A stretch of 64,000 nt of DNA from Faucicola sp902506225 (GTDB lineage: Bacteria > Pseudomonadota > Gammaproteobacteria > Pseudomonadales > Moraxellaceae), in assembly GCA_902506225.1 (NCBI GenBank), contig LR733345.1, positions 2,418,001 through 2,482,000 on the forward strand, in the 5' to 3' direction. Positions 51,218 through 61,610 of the stretch are shown piece by piece. The position numbers and the translations under genes are program-made. Below the pieces are notes generated by a model. It had not been told where the DNA came from. It saw nothing but the letters and a program-made list of their open reading frames with translations, and did no database searches. How positions within the stretch are numbered: position 1 is the first letter of the stretch; each line of letters starts with the position of its first letter.

Positions 51218-52186
51218 ATGAGCCAAACTCATAATAGTCATTTACGTAAGCAACGTAGCCGTCCGCTGATGTTGTCCAAGCGGGCGTGTGTGTTTTATCT
51301 TGAGCGAGTTCGAGTCATTTTAAAAGATGACCGTATCGTGTATCTGACCGAAAGTATGCAACCGATTGAATATTTTTATAATATTCCCGAAAAAAATACC
51401 GCTTTTTTATTACTGGGTAAAGGTAGTTCGATTACCGATGCCGCCGCTAGACGTTTGGCAGAATCAAATGTAATGGTCGGTTTTTGTGGTTCAGGCGGTT
51501 CACCATTATTTAGTGCATTAGATTTGACCTTTCTAGCCCCACAAAGTGAGTATCGTCCTACCGAATATATGCAAATTTGGATGAAAGCATGGCTTGATGA
51601 TACGACACGGCTGTTGATGGCAAAGGTGCTATTACAAGAACGTATTGAAATTGTCAAAAAATACTGGCAAAAAAATCCACTACTGACATCATATGGTATT
51701 CGCCTAGATGAATCGGCGGTAGTTAATTTTTCACAAGCGATAGAATCGGCAATGAACCAAGAGCAGTTATTGACTGCCGAAGGTCGCTGGGCAAAGGTAT
51801 TATATAAAAGCTTGGCGGAAGGCTGTGGCTTTAAATTTACCCGCGAGGAAGGCAAAAATGCCAATGATGATATCGCCGATATCGCCAATAGCTACCTTGA
51901 CCACGGGAATTATATCGCTTATGGCTATGCGGCAGTTGCATTACATGGGTTAGGTATTAGCTTTGCTCTACCGATGCTACATGGTAAAACCCGCCGTGGT
52001 GGTTTGGTGTTTGATGTAGCAGATTTGGTCAAAGATGCGATGGTGATGCCACAAGCATTTATTTCGGCAAAACTGGGGCATAATCAAAAAGAGTTTCGGA
52101 TGCAACTTATCGAGATTTGCCAAGACCAAGATGTGTTGGATTATATGTTTGGCTTCGTTGTAGACACTTGCCAAAAAATTAAATAA
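51218..52186 (+). CDS. cas1: Cas1 integrase, type I-F
   Basis: A 322-aa spacer integrase. RPLMLSKRACVFYLERVRVI is the I-F Cas1 N-terminal strand region. LTAEGRWAKVLYKSLAEGCG carries the first catalytic Glu, and YIAYGYAAVALHGLGISFALP includes the catalytic His. MLHGKTRRGGLVFDVADLVKD has the final acidic residues. The frame begins at 51182 inside the terminator hairpin; the ATG at 51218, after AAAGAGA, is the likely start. Its place next to the array and after the csy genes differs from the usual cas1-cas2-3-csy order. Confidence 0.92.
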   Translation: MSQTHNSHLRKQRSRPLMLSKRACVFYLERVRVILKDDRIVYLTESMQPIEYFYNIPEKNTAFLLLGKGSSITDAAARRLAESNVMVGFCGSGGSPLFSALDLTFLAPQSEYRPTEYMQIWMKAWLDDTTRLLMAKVLLQERIEIVKKYWQKNPLLTSYGIRLDESAVVNFSQAIESAMNQEQLLTAEGRWAKVLYKSLAEGCGFKFTREEGKNANDDIADIANSYLDHGNYIAYGYAAVALHGLGISFALPMLHGKTRRGGLVFDVADLVKDAMVMPQAFISAKLGHNQKEFRMQLIEICQDQDVLDYMFGFVVDTCQKIK

Positions 52187-52283
52187 AATCAGCTGCTTAT
52201 AAAAAGCACTTTAAAACGAAGTGTCTTGACTGAATTAAAACGTATATAATTGATATCTGGGGATTTTGTCAGAAAATTCTCCA
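52187..52283 (+). promoter_or_regulatory. CRISPR leader
   Basis: 97 bp between the cas1 stop and the first repeat, AT-rich, with TTGACT and a TATAAT-like -10 about 40 bp before the array. The repeat orientation (handle TTTAGAAA at the 3' end) puts the leader here, so newest spacers should be at the left end. Confidence 0.7.
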
Positions 52284-55200
52284 GTTCGCCATCGCATAGA
52301 TGGTTTAGAAACTAATCAGTTACGTGATACCACGGCGCGTTTTGTTCGCCATCGCATAGATGGTTTAGAAAAGCTGTGGCTTACACAAAAACAATCAGGT
52401 AAGGTTCGCCATCGCATAGATGGTTTAGAAATCTGCCACATCTGACAAACGCAAGACCACGACGTTCGCCATCGCATAGATGGTTTAGAAATTGGTATAG
52501 CTTTTGTTTGCCATGACCTTTGTGTTCGCCATCGCATAGATGGTTTAGAAAAATCAAACGGGGTGATACCGATATTGCCGAAAGTTCGCCATCGCATAGA
52601 TGGTTTAGAAAATCTTCATTAGTCCATTCTAGCCATTCATCATGTTCGCCATCGCATAGATGGTTTAGAAAAATGGTATTATAAACACATCAAAACGAAA
52701 TACGTTCGCCATCGCATAGATGGTTTAGAAACAAAAAGGTTACGCATGGCAGCAATCACCGCAGTTCGCCATCGCATAGATGGTTTAGAAATATGTGTAT
52801 GTTCTAGCCACCGAAGATTTCAAGTTCGCCATCGCATAGATGGTTTAGAAAAACAACAATGGTGCATTTGACTCGAATAACAAGTTCGCCATCGCATAGA
52901 TGGTTTAGAAAATAAGGCGGATTGCACCATACAACGCCCCGCCGTTCGCCATCGCATAGATGGTTTAGAAATTTGCCATGCTGTGCATTTTAGCGTTCTT
53001 GGCGTTCGCCATCGCATAGATGGTTTAGAAAAAGTGCCAAATCCAATGGGGCAGGACCCGAATGTTCGCCATCGCATAGATGGTTTAGAAAATCACTAGA
53101 ATAATAATTACCAGTACCAGAATGTTCGCCATCGCATAGATGGTTTAGAAAATACTGGGCCACATCATAATGATGACCGCAGTGTTCGCCATCGCATAGA
53201 TGGTTTAGAAAATCGCCCGTAACCGTCGGTAAGGTTGACCTTAGTTCGCCATCGCATAGATGGTTTAGAAAATCATGGCGCCCGCATTTTCAGCAGCTTG
53301 TGCGTTCGCCATCGCATAGATGGTTTAGAAACTGTCAATAGCAAGGTTTTGGCTCACGCATCGGTTCGCCATCGCATAGATGGTTTAGAAATGACACCCA
53401 AGGCAAAGTTGATGCCAAACAGTGTTCGCCATCGCATAGATGGTTTAGAAAAGCATTACATCAAATACCCCTGCTAAGCCATCGTTCGCCATCGCATAGA
53501 TGGTTTAGAAACGAATCTAATCGTCGCAGTCACGAGGCGATGAGTTCGCCATCGCATAGATGGTTTAGAAATTTCGGTGCGTTTAACACCGCATTACTAT
53601 ATGGTTCGCCATCGCATAGATGGTTTAGAAAAATGTGGGCTAATTCATGCTCAATCAATGCTAGTTCGCCATCGCATAGATGGTTTAGAAATGCCCCCAT
53701 TTGTTTTGTAGCTGGGTGAGCCAGTTCGCCATCGCATAGATGGTTTAGAAAAAAATCGCATTGGTGCAGTTAATAAAAACATCGTTCGCCATCGCATAGA
53801 TGGTTTAGAAAAACATCATTGAAACGGCTGATAGCATAGATTTGTTCGCCATCGCATAGATGGTTTAGAAACTTACAGCTTTGATTTTAGCCAAAAAACA
53901 TTTGTTCGCCATCGCATAGATGGTTTAGAAAAATGCAAAGGTAATTAATTCAAGGGCTTGTTTGTTCGCCATCGCATAGATGGTTTAGAAATACCGCCAC
54001 GGTATAGTAAGACGCAGTTAGCAGTTCGCCATCGCATAGATGGTTTAGAAAGCAAGAAATGGCGGAACTTGTCAAACAAAATTGTTCGCCATCGCATAGA
54101 TGGTTTAGAAATTTAGCGGCTGGCGAAAGTAGCAAATATTCATGTTCGCCATCGCATAGATGGTTTAGAAAGCAAGAAATGGCGGAACTTGTCAAACAAA
54201 ATTGTTCGCCATCGCATAGATGGTTTAGAAACTTGACAAGCAAACCTTGGTCGCCAAGCGTTAGTTCGCCATCGCATAGATGGTTTAGAAAATACCCGAA
54301 AGACCTAGAAAAGATAAAGCAATGTTCGCCATCGCATAGATGGTTTAGAAAAAGTGAGATATATAGTTTGACTTGGGACAATGGTTCGCCATCGCATAGA
54401 TGGTTTAGAAAACCGCGCCTTAGCTTGGTACTACTCAAACGAAGTTCGCCATCGCATAGATGGTTTAGAAATCAAGATGCTCACTCCATGCTCTTTCTTT
54501 TTCGTTCGCCATCGCATAGATGGTTTAGAAATTCACCAGTTGTTATCCATTCTGCATTGGTTTGTTCGCCATCGCATAGATGGTTTAGAAAGCTATCTTT
54601 GCTGAGTTTCTGGGCATTATGAAGTTCGCCATCGCATAGATGGTTTAGAAATTGATATGGGTTTTGAGAAGATGGAAAGCACCGTTCGCCATCGCATAGA
54701 TGGTTTAGAAAACCATCGCCCATGCTGACGCGGCAGCAGTCAAGTTCGCCATCGCATAGATGGTTTAGAAAAATCGCAGGCCAAAAAGAACGAACTAAAA
54801 GCCGTTCGCCATCGCATAGATGGTTTAGAAATCTGACTATCAATCAGTGAATGAGTGTTTTGTCGTTCGCCATCGCATAGATGGTTTAGAAACGAAGTAC
54901 AAAAACCCACCGCCGATAGCCTGTGTTCGCCATCGCATAGATGGTTTAGAAAACCCACCCATGTGCTCAACATTGATGCGAGCAGTTCGCCATCGCATAG
55001 ATGGTTTAGAAAATTGATAGGCGACGTCGTAGTCTGTTTGAGTAGTTCGCCATCGCATAGATGGTTTAGAAATTTGACCAAAATATGCGACCAGTTTTGA
55101 CTTAGTTCGCCATCGCATAGATGGTTTAGAAATTGAGCTGCGCCTGGTAAATGGTCAATACGTGGTTCGCCATCGCATAGATGGTTTAGAAAGTGGTGTA

Positions 55201-57473
55201 GAAAGCCGACCTGACAAGCGACCAGTTCGCCATCGCATAGATGGTTTAGAAAAATTTGCAATCAAGCATCCACGGCTATGGTTTGTTCGCCATCGCATAG
55301 ATGGTTTAGAAAAAAAAGCGATGATTGATGTTGACTTCCCCGAGGTTCGCCATCGCATAGATGGTTTAGAAATAAAAAAGGTTTGGCAACATATAGATAT
55401 CGAAGTTCGCCATCGCATAGATGGTTTAGAAATTTGACCAAAACATGAGACCAGTTTTGACTTAGTTCGCCATCGCATAGATGGTTTAGAAATGTGATCG
55501 GCTCGGATGTTTCAACTTGATTAAGTTCGCCATCGCATAGATGGTTTAGAAATACTCAGTATGTACCCAATGACGCTTTTTATGGTTCGCCATCGCATAG
55601 ATGGTTTAGAAACCGATATAACTTACCAGATTCACGCGAGCCGAGTTCGCCATCGCATAGATGGTTTAGAAATTGTCACCAACACCAACGACTTGACCGC
55701 CCACGTTCGCCATCGCATAGATGGTTTAGAAATTAAACTGTTTTTAACGTGATATCTAATGGTTGTTCGCCATCGCATAGATGGTTTAGAAAAAGTCACG
55801 GGCAACCCGTTTGATTGCTTCAATGTTCGCCATCGCATAGATGGTTTAGAAAATCGCGTCGTCGCAATTGACAAAACGGATGGAGTTCGCCATCGCATAG
55901 ATGGTTTAGAAAATATTGGGAGTCAAGTAGCAGTAGTTCAAATGGTTCGCCATCGCATAGATGGTTTAGAAAAGTTGAGCGTAATTTTCGCATCACAATT
56001 CATTGTTCGCCATCGCATAGATGGTTTAGAAATTGAAGCCATTTAGCAGGATTGCCCGATATTTGTTCGCCATCGCATAGATGGTTTAGAAATTTTATGA
56101 CCGCAACGCCAGCAACGCGCAAATGTTCGCCATCGCATAGATGGTTTAGAAATTTTGCATAGGCGACATCGGCGTCAAACTTGCGTTCGCCATCGCATAG
56201 ATGGTTTAGAAAAATATCAAGATAAAACAGTTGGCAGCATCATTGTTCGCCATCGCATAGATGGTTTAGAAACCCATCCGTCGGTATTTGCTGATAAGCC
56301 GCTCGTTCGCCATCGCATAGATGGTTTAGAAACGTCAGCCGATGGGGTTTTTTATTGCCCAAAAGTTCGCCATCGCATAGATGGTTTAGAAATCTTTGAT
56401 TTCGACAACCTTGCTAATTGAAATGTTCGCCATCGCATAGATGGTTTAGAAAACTTGAGCGCACTATCTACAAGATGGATAAAGGTTCGCCATCGCATAG
56501 ATGGTTTAGAAAACTTGCTATTAACAATGCTGAGTAGGTCTTGCGTTCGCCATCGCATAGATGGTTTAGAAAATTGGCAAATTTGACCGCGTAATCTTTC
56601 AAGAGTTCGCCATCGCATAGATGGTTTAGAAAACCTTGCCACCAATCCCGACCTTGAGATTGGCGTTCGCCATCGCATAGATGGTTTAGAAATCCCATCT
56701 TTTTTCACAAAAAATTCTTTTGGCGTTCGCCATCGCATAGATGGTTTAGAAAACCATGTCAGGTAGCATAGCTAACAGCATGGCGTTCGCCATCGCATAG
56801 ATGGTTTAGAAACAACCGTTATTTCAACAACTTTACGATACAATGTTCGCCATCGCATAGATGGTTTAGAAAGTAATGCGCCTTTTCTCGGACTGGATTG
56901 AATAGTTCGCCATCGCATAGATGGTTTAGAAATTTGATTATCAGCGCAAAGCCTTTGTATGATAGTTCGCCATCGCATAGATGGTTTAGAAAAAAAAGTC
57001 GGCAGGTGCAGTACAAGCCCATTGGTTCGCCATCGCATAGATGGTTTAGAAAAACTTCAGCCGTGATTGCCATCGCTTGATTATGTTCGCCATCGCATAG
57101 ATGGTTTAGAAAGAAAAAGCGATCAGGCAAGGTATAAAGCCCACGGTTCGCCATCGCATAGATGGTTTAGAAAAATAACCTTCCTACTTTTGCCTGTAGA
57201 AAAATGTTCGCCATCGCATAGATGGTTTAGAAAATAAACACGGCGCATGATACGGTCAAAAAACAGTTCGCCATCGCATAGATGGTTTAGAAATACATCA
57301 ATAACCGTATTATTCGCAGTGCTATGTTCGCCATCGCATAGATGGTTTAGAAAAGCCTTTATTGGCTGATTTCATCAAATTAACTGTTCGCCATCGCATA
57401 GATGGTTTAGAAATTTCGGGTAACTCAAATTGCACTGGTGAAACCGTTCGCCATCGCATAGATGGTTTAGAAA
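52284..57473 (+). CRISPR. Type I-F CRISPR array, 87 repeats and 86 spacers
   Basis: 28-bp repeats starting GTTCGCCATC and ending TGGTTTAGAAA, with the hairpin CCATC-GCATA-GATGG, spaced 60 bp apart. From first (52284) to last (57446) repeat start is 5162 bp: 86 intervals, two of which are 61 bp. Spacers are 32 nt except the 33-nt ones at 54832-54864 and 57113-57145. All repeats read here appear identical, including the last. One spacer occurs twice (54052-54083, 54172-54203) and another pair differs at two positions (55073-55104, 55433-55464). All open frames within the array are artefacts of the repeat. Confidence 0.98.
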
Positions 57474-57928
57474 CATGAGCTTGATTGATATTGTTCATGC
57501 ACCCTACTAAATTTTTCTAGTATATATCTACTTTGCATTTTTTTCGTCAATATTTCTCATTTTTATACGAGATAGTCCTAATCTAAAGTTAAGGTAAGCA
57601 ATTTAATATATTGAATTTTTGCTTATGTATTATTTTATTAGTATGTGGATTTAGAGTCGTACCGTGAAAACTCAAAACTTTATATAGTCCGTATAACAAC
57701 TTTTGTATCTATTTTTCCAATCTCAAGACGGTTAACTAAACTAGTGTGTCAATGTCTTAAAGTTTCTAATAGCCATGTTTTTAATTTGTAGGGAATAACT
57801 TTGAAAGGAATTTTTTTAGGACATGAAGGTTTTTTGAAATGAGTGATAAAAGTTAAAAAGAATAAATTCAGTTCCATATCTTTTAAATTTGAGTGGGGGT
57901 CAAAATCCATCTGATTAGAAAACAAGCA
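57474..57928. other. Non-coding DNA downstream of the CRISPR array
   Basis: AT-rich DNA with no supported gene. A 69-codon minus-strand frame (57749-57958) has no start signal or recognisable domain. This is probably the tail of the plasmid-like element. Confidence 0.5.
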
Positions 57929-57990
57929 AGGCACAATTTGGGCACAAAATGGGCACAAAAAAAATTTCGCTCATTTTTATGTGCCCAAAA
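57929..57990. promoter_or_regulatory. Integrase arm-site-like repeats near tRNA-Val
   Basis: Three direct copies of a GGGCACAAAA-type motif (around 57930, 57940 and 57951) and one inverted copy (GTGCCCAAAA at 57981). Such clustered short repeats beside a tRNA 3' end are typical arm-type binding sites of tyrosine integrases, so an attachment site for an integrated element may lie at the tRNA. Confidence 0.5.
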
Positions 57991-58048
57991 TCAGAAAAGT
58001 GGTCAAATTATTTACTTCGCAAAAACCACCCAAACCCTTGATATTACT

Positions 58049-58086
58049 GCAATAAAAAAGCCCCAATCAATCGACTGGGGCTTTTG
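58049..58086. terminator. Terminator near tRNA-Val
   Basis: Stem AAAAGCCCC / GGGGCTTTT with a 12-nt loop, A tract on one side and T tract on the other, so it can work for the minus-strand tRNA transcript. Confidence 0.8.
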
Positions 58087-58091
58087 GAATA

Positions 58092-58168
58092 TGGTAGGCA
58101 TAATCTGACTCGAACAGACGACCCCCACCATGTCAAGGTGGTGCTCTAACCAACTGAGCTATATGCCT
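58092..58168 (-). tRNA. tRNA-Val (anticodon GAC)
   Basis: 77 nt including the encoded CCA. Acceptor stem AGGCATA / TATGCCT (7 bp), D arm AGCTCAGTTGGTTAGAGC, anticodon stem CCACC / GGTGG with loop TTGACAT (anticodon GAC, decoding GUC), T loop GTTCGAGTC. The 3' end faces the accessory DNA on the left, the usual side for integration at a tRNA gene. Confidence 0.92.
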
Positions 58169-58391
58169 AAAAGGGTCTAACAATCTACTTGCGTAAGTAG
58201 GAGTGCCATTTTACCAAAAAATTTTGCTTTTGCAAGTGGTTTTAATTCTTCGCTTCAATTTTTATTGCGCCATCTTCAGCTAATTTTTCGTTAAGGTTAG
58301 GTTGTTTTAATACACTCAACCACTCGGATATACCTCATTATCAACCTTATCCCGTGACCTGACAACTTTATCAAAAACTTAGGATGGCATT

Positions 58392-58667
58392 ATGAAAAAA
58401 TCATTAATCACCTCAGGCTTATTGGCACTCGCTATGTTATCAGCCAGCAGCGCATTTGCCGAGGCCAACTGCCAAGCGCACCCAAAAAACGAACAAATCC
58501 CGCAAGCCGATTTTCAAAAAGCATTAGAAAAACATGGCTTTACTATCAAAAAATTCAAAACTGATGGCAACTGCTTTGAGATGTATGGGAAAAGCAAAGG
58601 TGGTAAAAAAGTCGAAATGTACTTTGATACCAAAGACGGCAAAATCGTTAAATCAGAAATCGACTAA
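58392..58667 (+). CDS. Small secreted PepSY-domain protein
   Basis: A 91-aa protein with a signal peptide (KKSLITSGLLALAMLSASSA, then FAEA). The mature part KALEKHGFTIKKFKTDGNCFEM then KKVEMYFDTKDGKIVKSEID is a single PepSY domain. Such proteins often precede a cytochrome b561 and a two-component system, as here (113 bp upstream of the cytochrome gene), and may act as a periplasmic sensor or modulator. Confidence 0.88.
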   Translation: MKKSLITSGLLALAMLSASSAFAEANCQAHPKNEQIPQADFQKALEKHGFTIKKFKTDGNCFEMYGKSKGGKKVEMYFDTKDGKIVKSEID

Positions 58668-58779
58668 TGATAGGATAAGCAAACCGTCCAACCAACGCAA
58701 TTTGAGGTAGGTTTGCCAATGTTATGCCTTGACACGGCCAACTTAGCCGTGTCGATATTTTAGACAATGGAAAATAGCA

Positions 58780-59319
58780 ATGTTACCACAACCACAATCT
58801 GCACAGACCGTCAAAGTCTGGGATATTTGGGTGCGCATCACTCACTGGTCAGTCGCTGCGGGTATTTTTGCCAACCTTATCGTCACTGAAGGTGGTAGTG
58901 ATGTGCATGAGTACATGGGTTATGCCGTCGTGGCATTGGTAGTGTCTCGTTTGCTTTGGGGATTGGTGGGTAGCCAATACGCCAGATTTAGTAATTTTTT
59001 CCCTACCCCAACCCGCATTCGCGAGCATATGACCGACATCAAGCAGCATAAGTTTCAAGGTCATCTGGGTCACAATCCGTTGGGTGCGCTGATGATGTTT
59101 GCGCTGTGGGGCGTTATTATCGCGCTGGGTGTCACAGGCTTTTTGCAAACCACCGACCAATTTTGGGGAGACGATAGCATCCAAGCGATTCACGAATTTT
59201 TAGCCAATAGTCTTTGGGTGCTAGTCCCTTTACACGTGGCAGCCGCGATTATAATGGGAAGACTACAACAGCAAAACTTAGTAAAATCGATGATAACGGG
59301 TGAAAAAACCGTTCAATAA
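58780..59319 (+). CDS. Cytochrome b561 family protein
   Basis: A 179-aa inner-membrane di-haem cytochrome with four helices. VWVRITHWSVAAGIFANLI-type first helix with haem His, DVHEYMGYAVVALVVSRLLWG in helix 2, and FLANSLWVLVPLHVAAAIIM in helix 4 with the last His ligands. It probably transfers electrons from quinol to a periplasmic partner. Confidence 0.9.
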   Translation: MLPQPQSAQTVKVWDIWVRITHWSVAAGIFANLIVTEGGSDVHEYMGYAVVALVVSRLLWGLVGSQYARFSNFFPTPTRIREHMTDIKQHKFQGHLGHNPLGALMMFALWGVIIALGVTGFLQTTDQFWGDDSIQAIHEFLANSLWVLVPLHVAAAIIMGRLQQQNLVKSMITGEKTVQ

Positions 59320-59362
59320 ATACCTTCGCTAAAAAATAAGATAAAACCTACGGAAAACTCTC

Positions 59363-60040
59363 ATGACCCGAATTTTACTGATTGAAGATGATGCCACCAT
59401 TGCCGATGGCATTGTCAAAGGCTTGAGCCAACAAAACATGATGGTGGATTGGTTTGCTGATGCCAAACTCGGTGAAATGGCAATTCATGAAGGGGTGTTT
59501 GATGCCGTGTTATTAGATTTGACCTTGCCGCGTGGCGATGGGATGACCATTCTGGCCAATTGGCGACAGCAAAAGATTGACACGCCTGTTTTGATTATTA
59601 CGGCGCGCGATGCCATTGCCAACCGCGTGGCAGGTCTCAATGCTGGGGCAGACGATTATTTGGTCAAACCGTTTGCTTTAGATGAAGTGGTTGCCCGTTT
59701 GCAGGCTTTGATTCGCCGTAGCCAAGGTCGCAGCCAGACTGAAATCCGTTATGGGGATGTCAGCTATTTGCCACAGCAGCAGCAAGTTTTTTATCAAGGC
59801 AAATGGGTGGATTTGACTGCCAAAGAAATCACCGTTCTTGAGCAGTTTATCAGCTATCCCAATTTGGTGCATAGCCGCGCCAGCCTTGAGGATAAGCTAT
59901 ACGGTTGGCAGCAAGATATCGAAAGCAACGCGATTGAAGTACATATTCATAACCTGCGAAAAAAACTTGGCAATGATTTTATCCTCACTCGGCGTGGTAT
60001 TGGCTATTATCTCAATCCTGCCTTGCAGCGCCCTGAATGA
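59363..60040 (+). CDS. OmpR/QseB-type response regulator
   Basis: A 225-aa regulator. Receiver domain with IEDDATIADG, phospho-acceptor Asp in AVLLDLTLPRGDG and Lys in GADDYLVKPFALDEV. Winged helix: VDLTAKEITVLEQFISYP, NAIEVHIHNLRKKLGNDFIL and TRRGIGYYL. It is followed 34 bp later by its kinase. It resembles QseB/PmrA-type regulators; the signal is unknown. Confidence 0.92.
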   Translation: MTRILLIEDDATIADGIVKGLSQQNMMVDWFADAKLGEMAIHEGVFDAVLLDLTLPRGDGMTILANWRQQKIDTPVLIITARDAIANRVAGLNAGADDYLVKPFALDEVVARLQALIRRSQGRSQTEIRYGDVSYLPQQQQVFYQGKWVDLTAKEITVLEQFISYPNLVHSRASLEDKLYGWQQDIESNAIEVHIHNLRKKLGNDFILTRRGIGYYLNPALQRPE

Positions 60041-60074
60041 TTCGCCCGATATCCTGCTTTAAGCTGTTACCATT

Positions 60075-61517
60075 ATGATGCCTGCTACCCAAAAAGCTTA
60101 TAGTATCCAAAGGCAGCTACTCAACTCCCTGCTCATCGGACTACCAATTATTTGGCTATCGATTACCTTGATATCAGTATGGCGGCTTTCGCACGAAATC
60201 AACGAAATCAATGACACCCAAATCACCCAATTAGCCCGCTATCTGATTGGTATCTCACAAGACGTTAAACTTCATCTCGCCAACCCTGCCAATGAGCCTA
60301 AAATTTTAAATCTTGAAAACGGCTTGTTATCAGGCGATTTAGGGGATGCTGAAGAAGATTACATGGGTTTTGCGATTTGGGATCAAAACGGTAAATTACT
60401 GATGGCTGATAAAGACGGTCAGCATTTTACATTTTTGCCCAAACAACATGGGTTTTTGGAAAATAACAGTGCCTATCAAGAGCTCAATCCCTTTAGTCAC
60501 TCGTGGCGCCTATTTTATGCGCATGATGACGCCACCAACCATCTCATCGCCATCGGGCAAAACCTTAATTCGCGTCAAGAGATTATCTATAAGTCATTAA
60601 CCATTCAACTCGTTCCCTCGCTGATTGGGGTGATGCTATTGATTATGCTGACATGGCTGTCAGTGCGGCGTGGGTTTGCTCCGCTCAAACGGATTAGTGA
60701 CTTGTTGAGCACTCGCAGCCCTGAAGATAAAACCCCATTATCGGTTGATACACCGTTAGAAATTCAACCCCTGCTAAACGCGCTCAACGGGTTATTTGAT
60801 AAAGTCGCGGATACCCTTGAGCGTGAAAAACGCTTTACCGCAGATGCCTCTCATGAATTGCGCAGCCCGCTCACCGCCATCAAGCTACAGAGCGATGTAC
60901 TACAACAAACCATCTTGCAAGCCAATTTAACCGATAGCCAAACCGATGCACTCCTAAGTCACTGCCGACAAATCAGTCACAGTAATGAGCGCGCCAATCG
61001 ACTGGTTGAGCAGTTGCTGATTTTGGCAAAACTGGCGCCACAGCAAGGGCTCGACCCGCAGACCTTTGCACCGATTGATTGGATAGCCCTATCCAATGAC
61101 ATTCTCTCAGAAGTCAACCGCCGTGCCCGCGAAAAAAACAGCCAATTACGCCGTGATGTGTTAGTGGATGCCAAAGCTATCTTGCCTTTGACAGGTAACG
61201 CCACTTTAATCGGCATTTTGCTGCGTAACCTATTGGACAATGCCATTCGCTATAGCCCTGACCATACCACGATTCGGTTAGTGTTAGATCGCGAGGTGAT
61301 TTCAGTTATCGACAATGGCAACGGGGTTGCACCTATCGACCTTGCTCGGCTATCAGAGCGGTTTTTTCGTCCCGCAGGTCAAGCTGAGATTGGTAGTGGC
61401 TTGGGTCTATCGATTGTGCGCCGTATTGCTGAGCTTCATGGTTTGCAAATTACCCTGCACAACCTAGAACACAATGGTGAGATTTGCGGTTTTCAAGTCA
61501 GTCTCTTCAAGCGCTGA
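60075..61517 (+). CDS. QseC-type sensor histidine kinase
   Basis: A 480-aa membrane kinase: helix at residues 15-35, periplasmic domain of about 130 residues, helix near 180-200, HAMP linker, H-box RFTADASHELRSPLTAIKLQ, N-box LLRNLLDNAIRYSPDHT, G-box IGSGLGLSIVRRIAELHGLQ. It pairs with the response regulator just upstream. The PepSY and cytochrome genes in front may be its targets. Confidence 0.92.
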   Translation: MMPATQKAYSIQRQLLNSLLIGLPIIWLSITLISVWRLSHEINEINDTQITQLARYLIGISQDVKLHLANPANEPKILNLENGLLSGDLGDAEEDYMGFAIWDQNGKLLMADKDGQHFTFLPKQHGFLENNSAYQELNPFSHSWRLFYAHDDATNHLIAIGQNLNSRQEIIYKSLTIQLVPSLIGVMLLIMLTWLSVRRGFAPLKRISDLLSTRSPEDKTPLSVDTPLEIQPLLNALNGLFDKVADTLEREKRFTADASHELRSPLTAIKLQSDVLQQTILQANLTDSQTDALLSHCRQISHSNERANRLVEQLLILAKLAPQQGLDPQTFAPIDWIALSNDILSEVNRRAREKNSQLRRDVLVDAKAILPLTGNATLIGILLRNLLDNAIRYSPDHTTIRLVLDREVISVIDNGNGVAPIDLARLSERFFRPAGQAEIGSGLGLSIVRRIAELHGLQITLHNLEHNGEICGFQVSLFKR

Positions 61518-61610
61518 CTTCACCACCACTTAAGCTTAACTGACCAACAACAGGCGGCATTTAAAAAAGGCTACATAGCGTATCCTTTTTGTGGAAGTAA
61601 ACTAAAAAAA

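Noticed and set aside
43083..52186. I-F2 (Cas5fv/Cas7fv) or transposon-associated I-F3 system
   Set aside because: A Csy1-like large subunit, Cas2-3 with nuclease and helicase, and Cas1 are all present, and there are no Tn7-like tniA/tnsB/tniQ genes, so this is an I-F1 type system.
52316..57154. Many 60-190-codon open frames with repeated IDGLE, KPSMRWRT, NHLCDGE or SPSHRWFR motifs
   Set aside because: They are translations of the CRISPR repeat in several frames; the array explains them fully.
57749..57958. 69-codon minus-strand frame near the tRNA
   Set aside because: It spans the arm-site-like repeats and has no start signal or recognisable domain.
58092..58168. tRNA-Asp
   Set aside because: The anticodon loop TTGACAT gives anticodon GAC (Val), not GTC.
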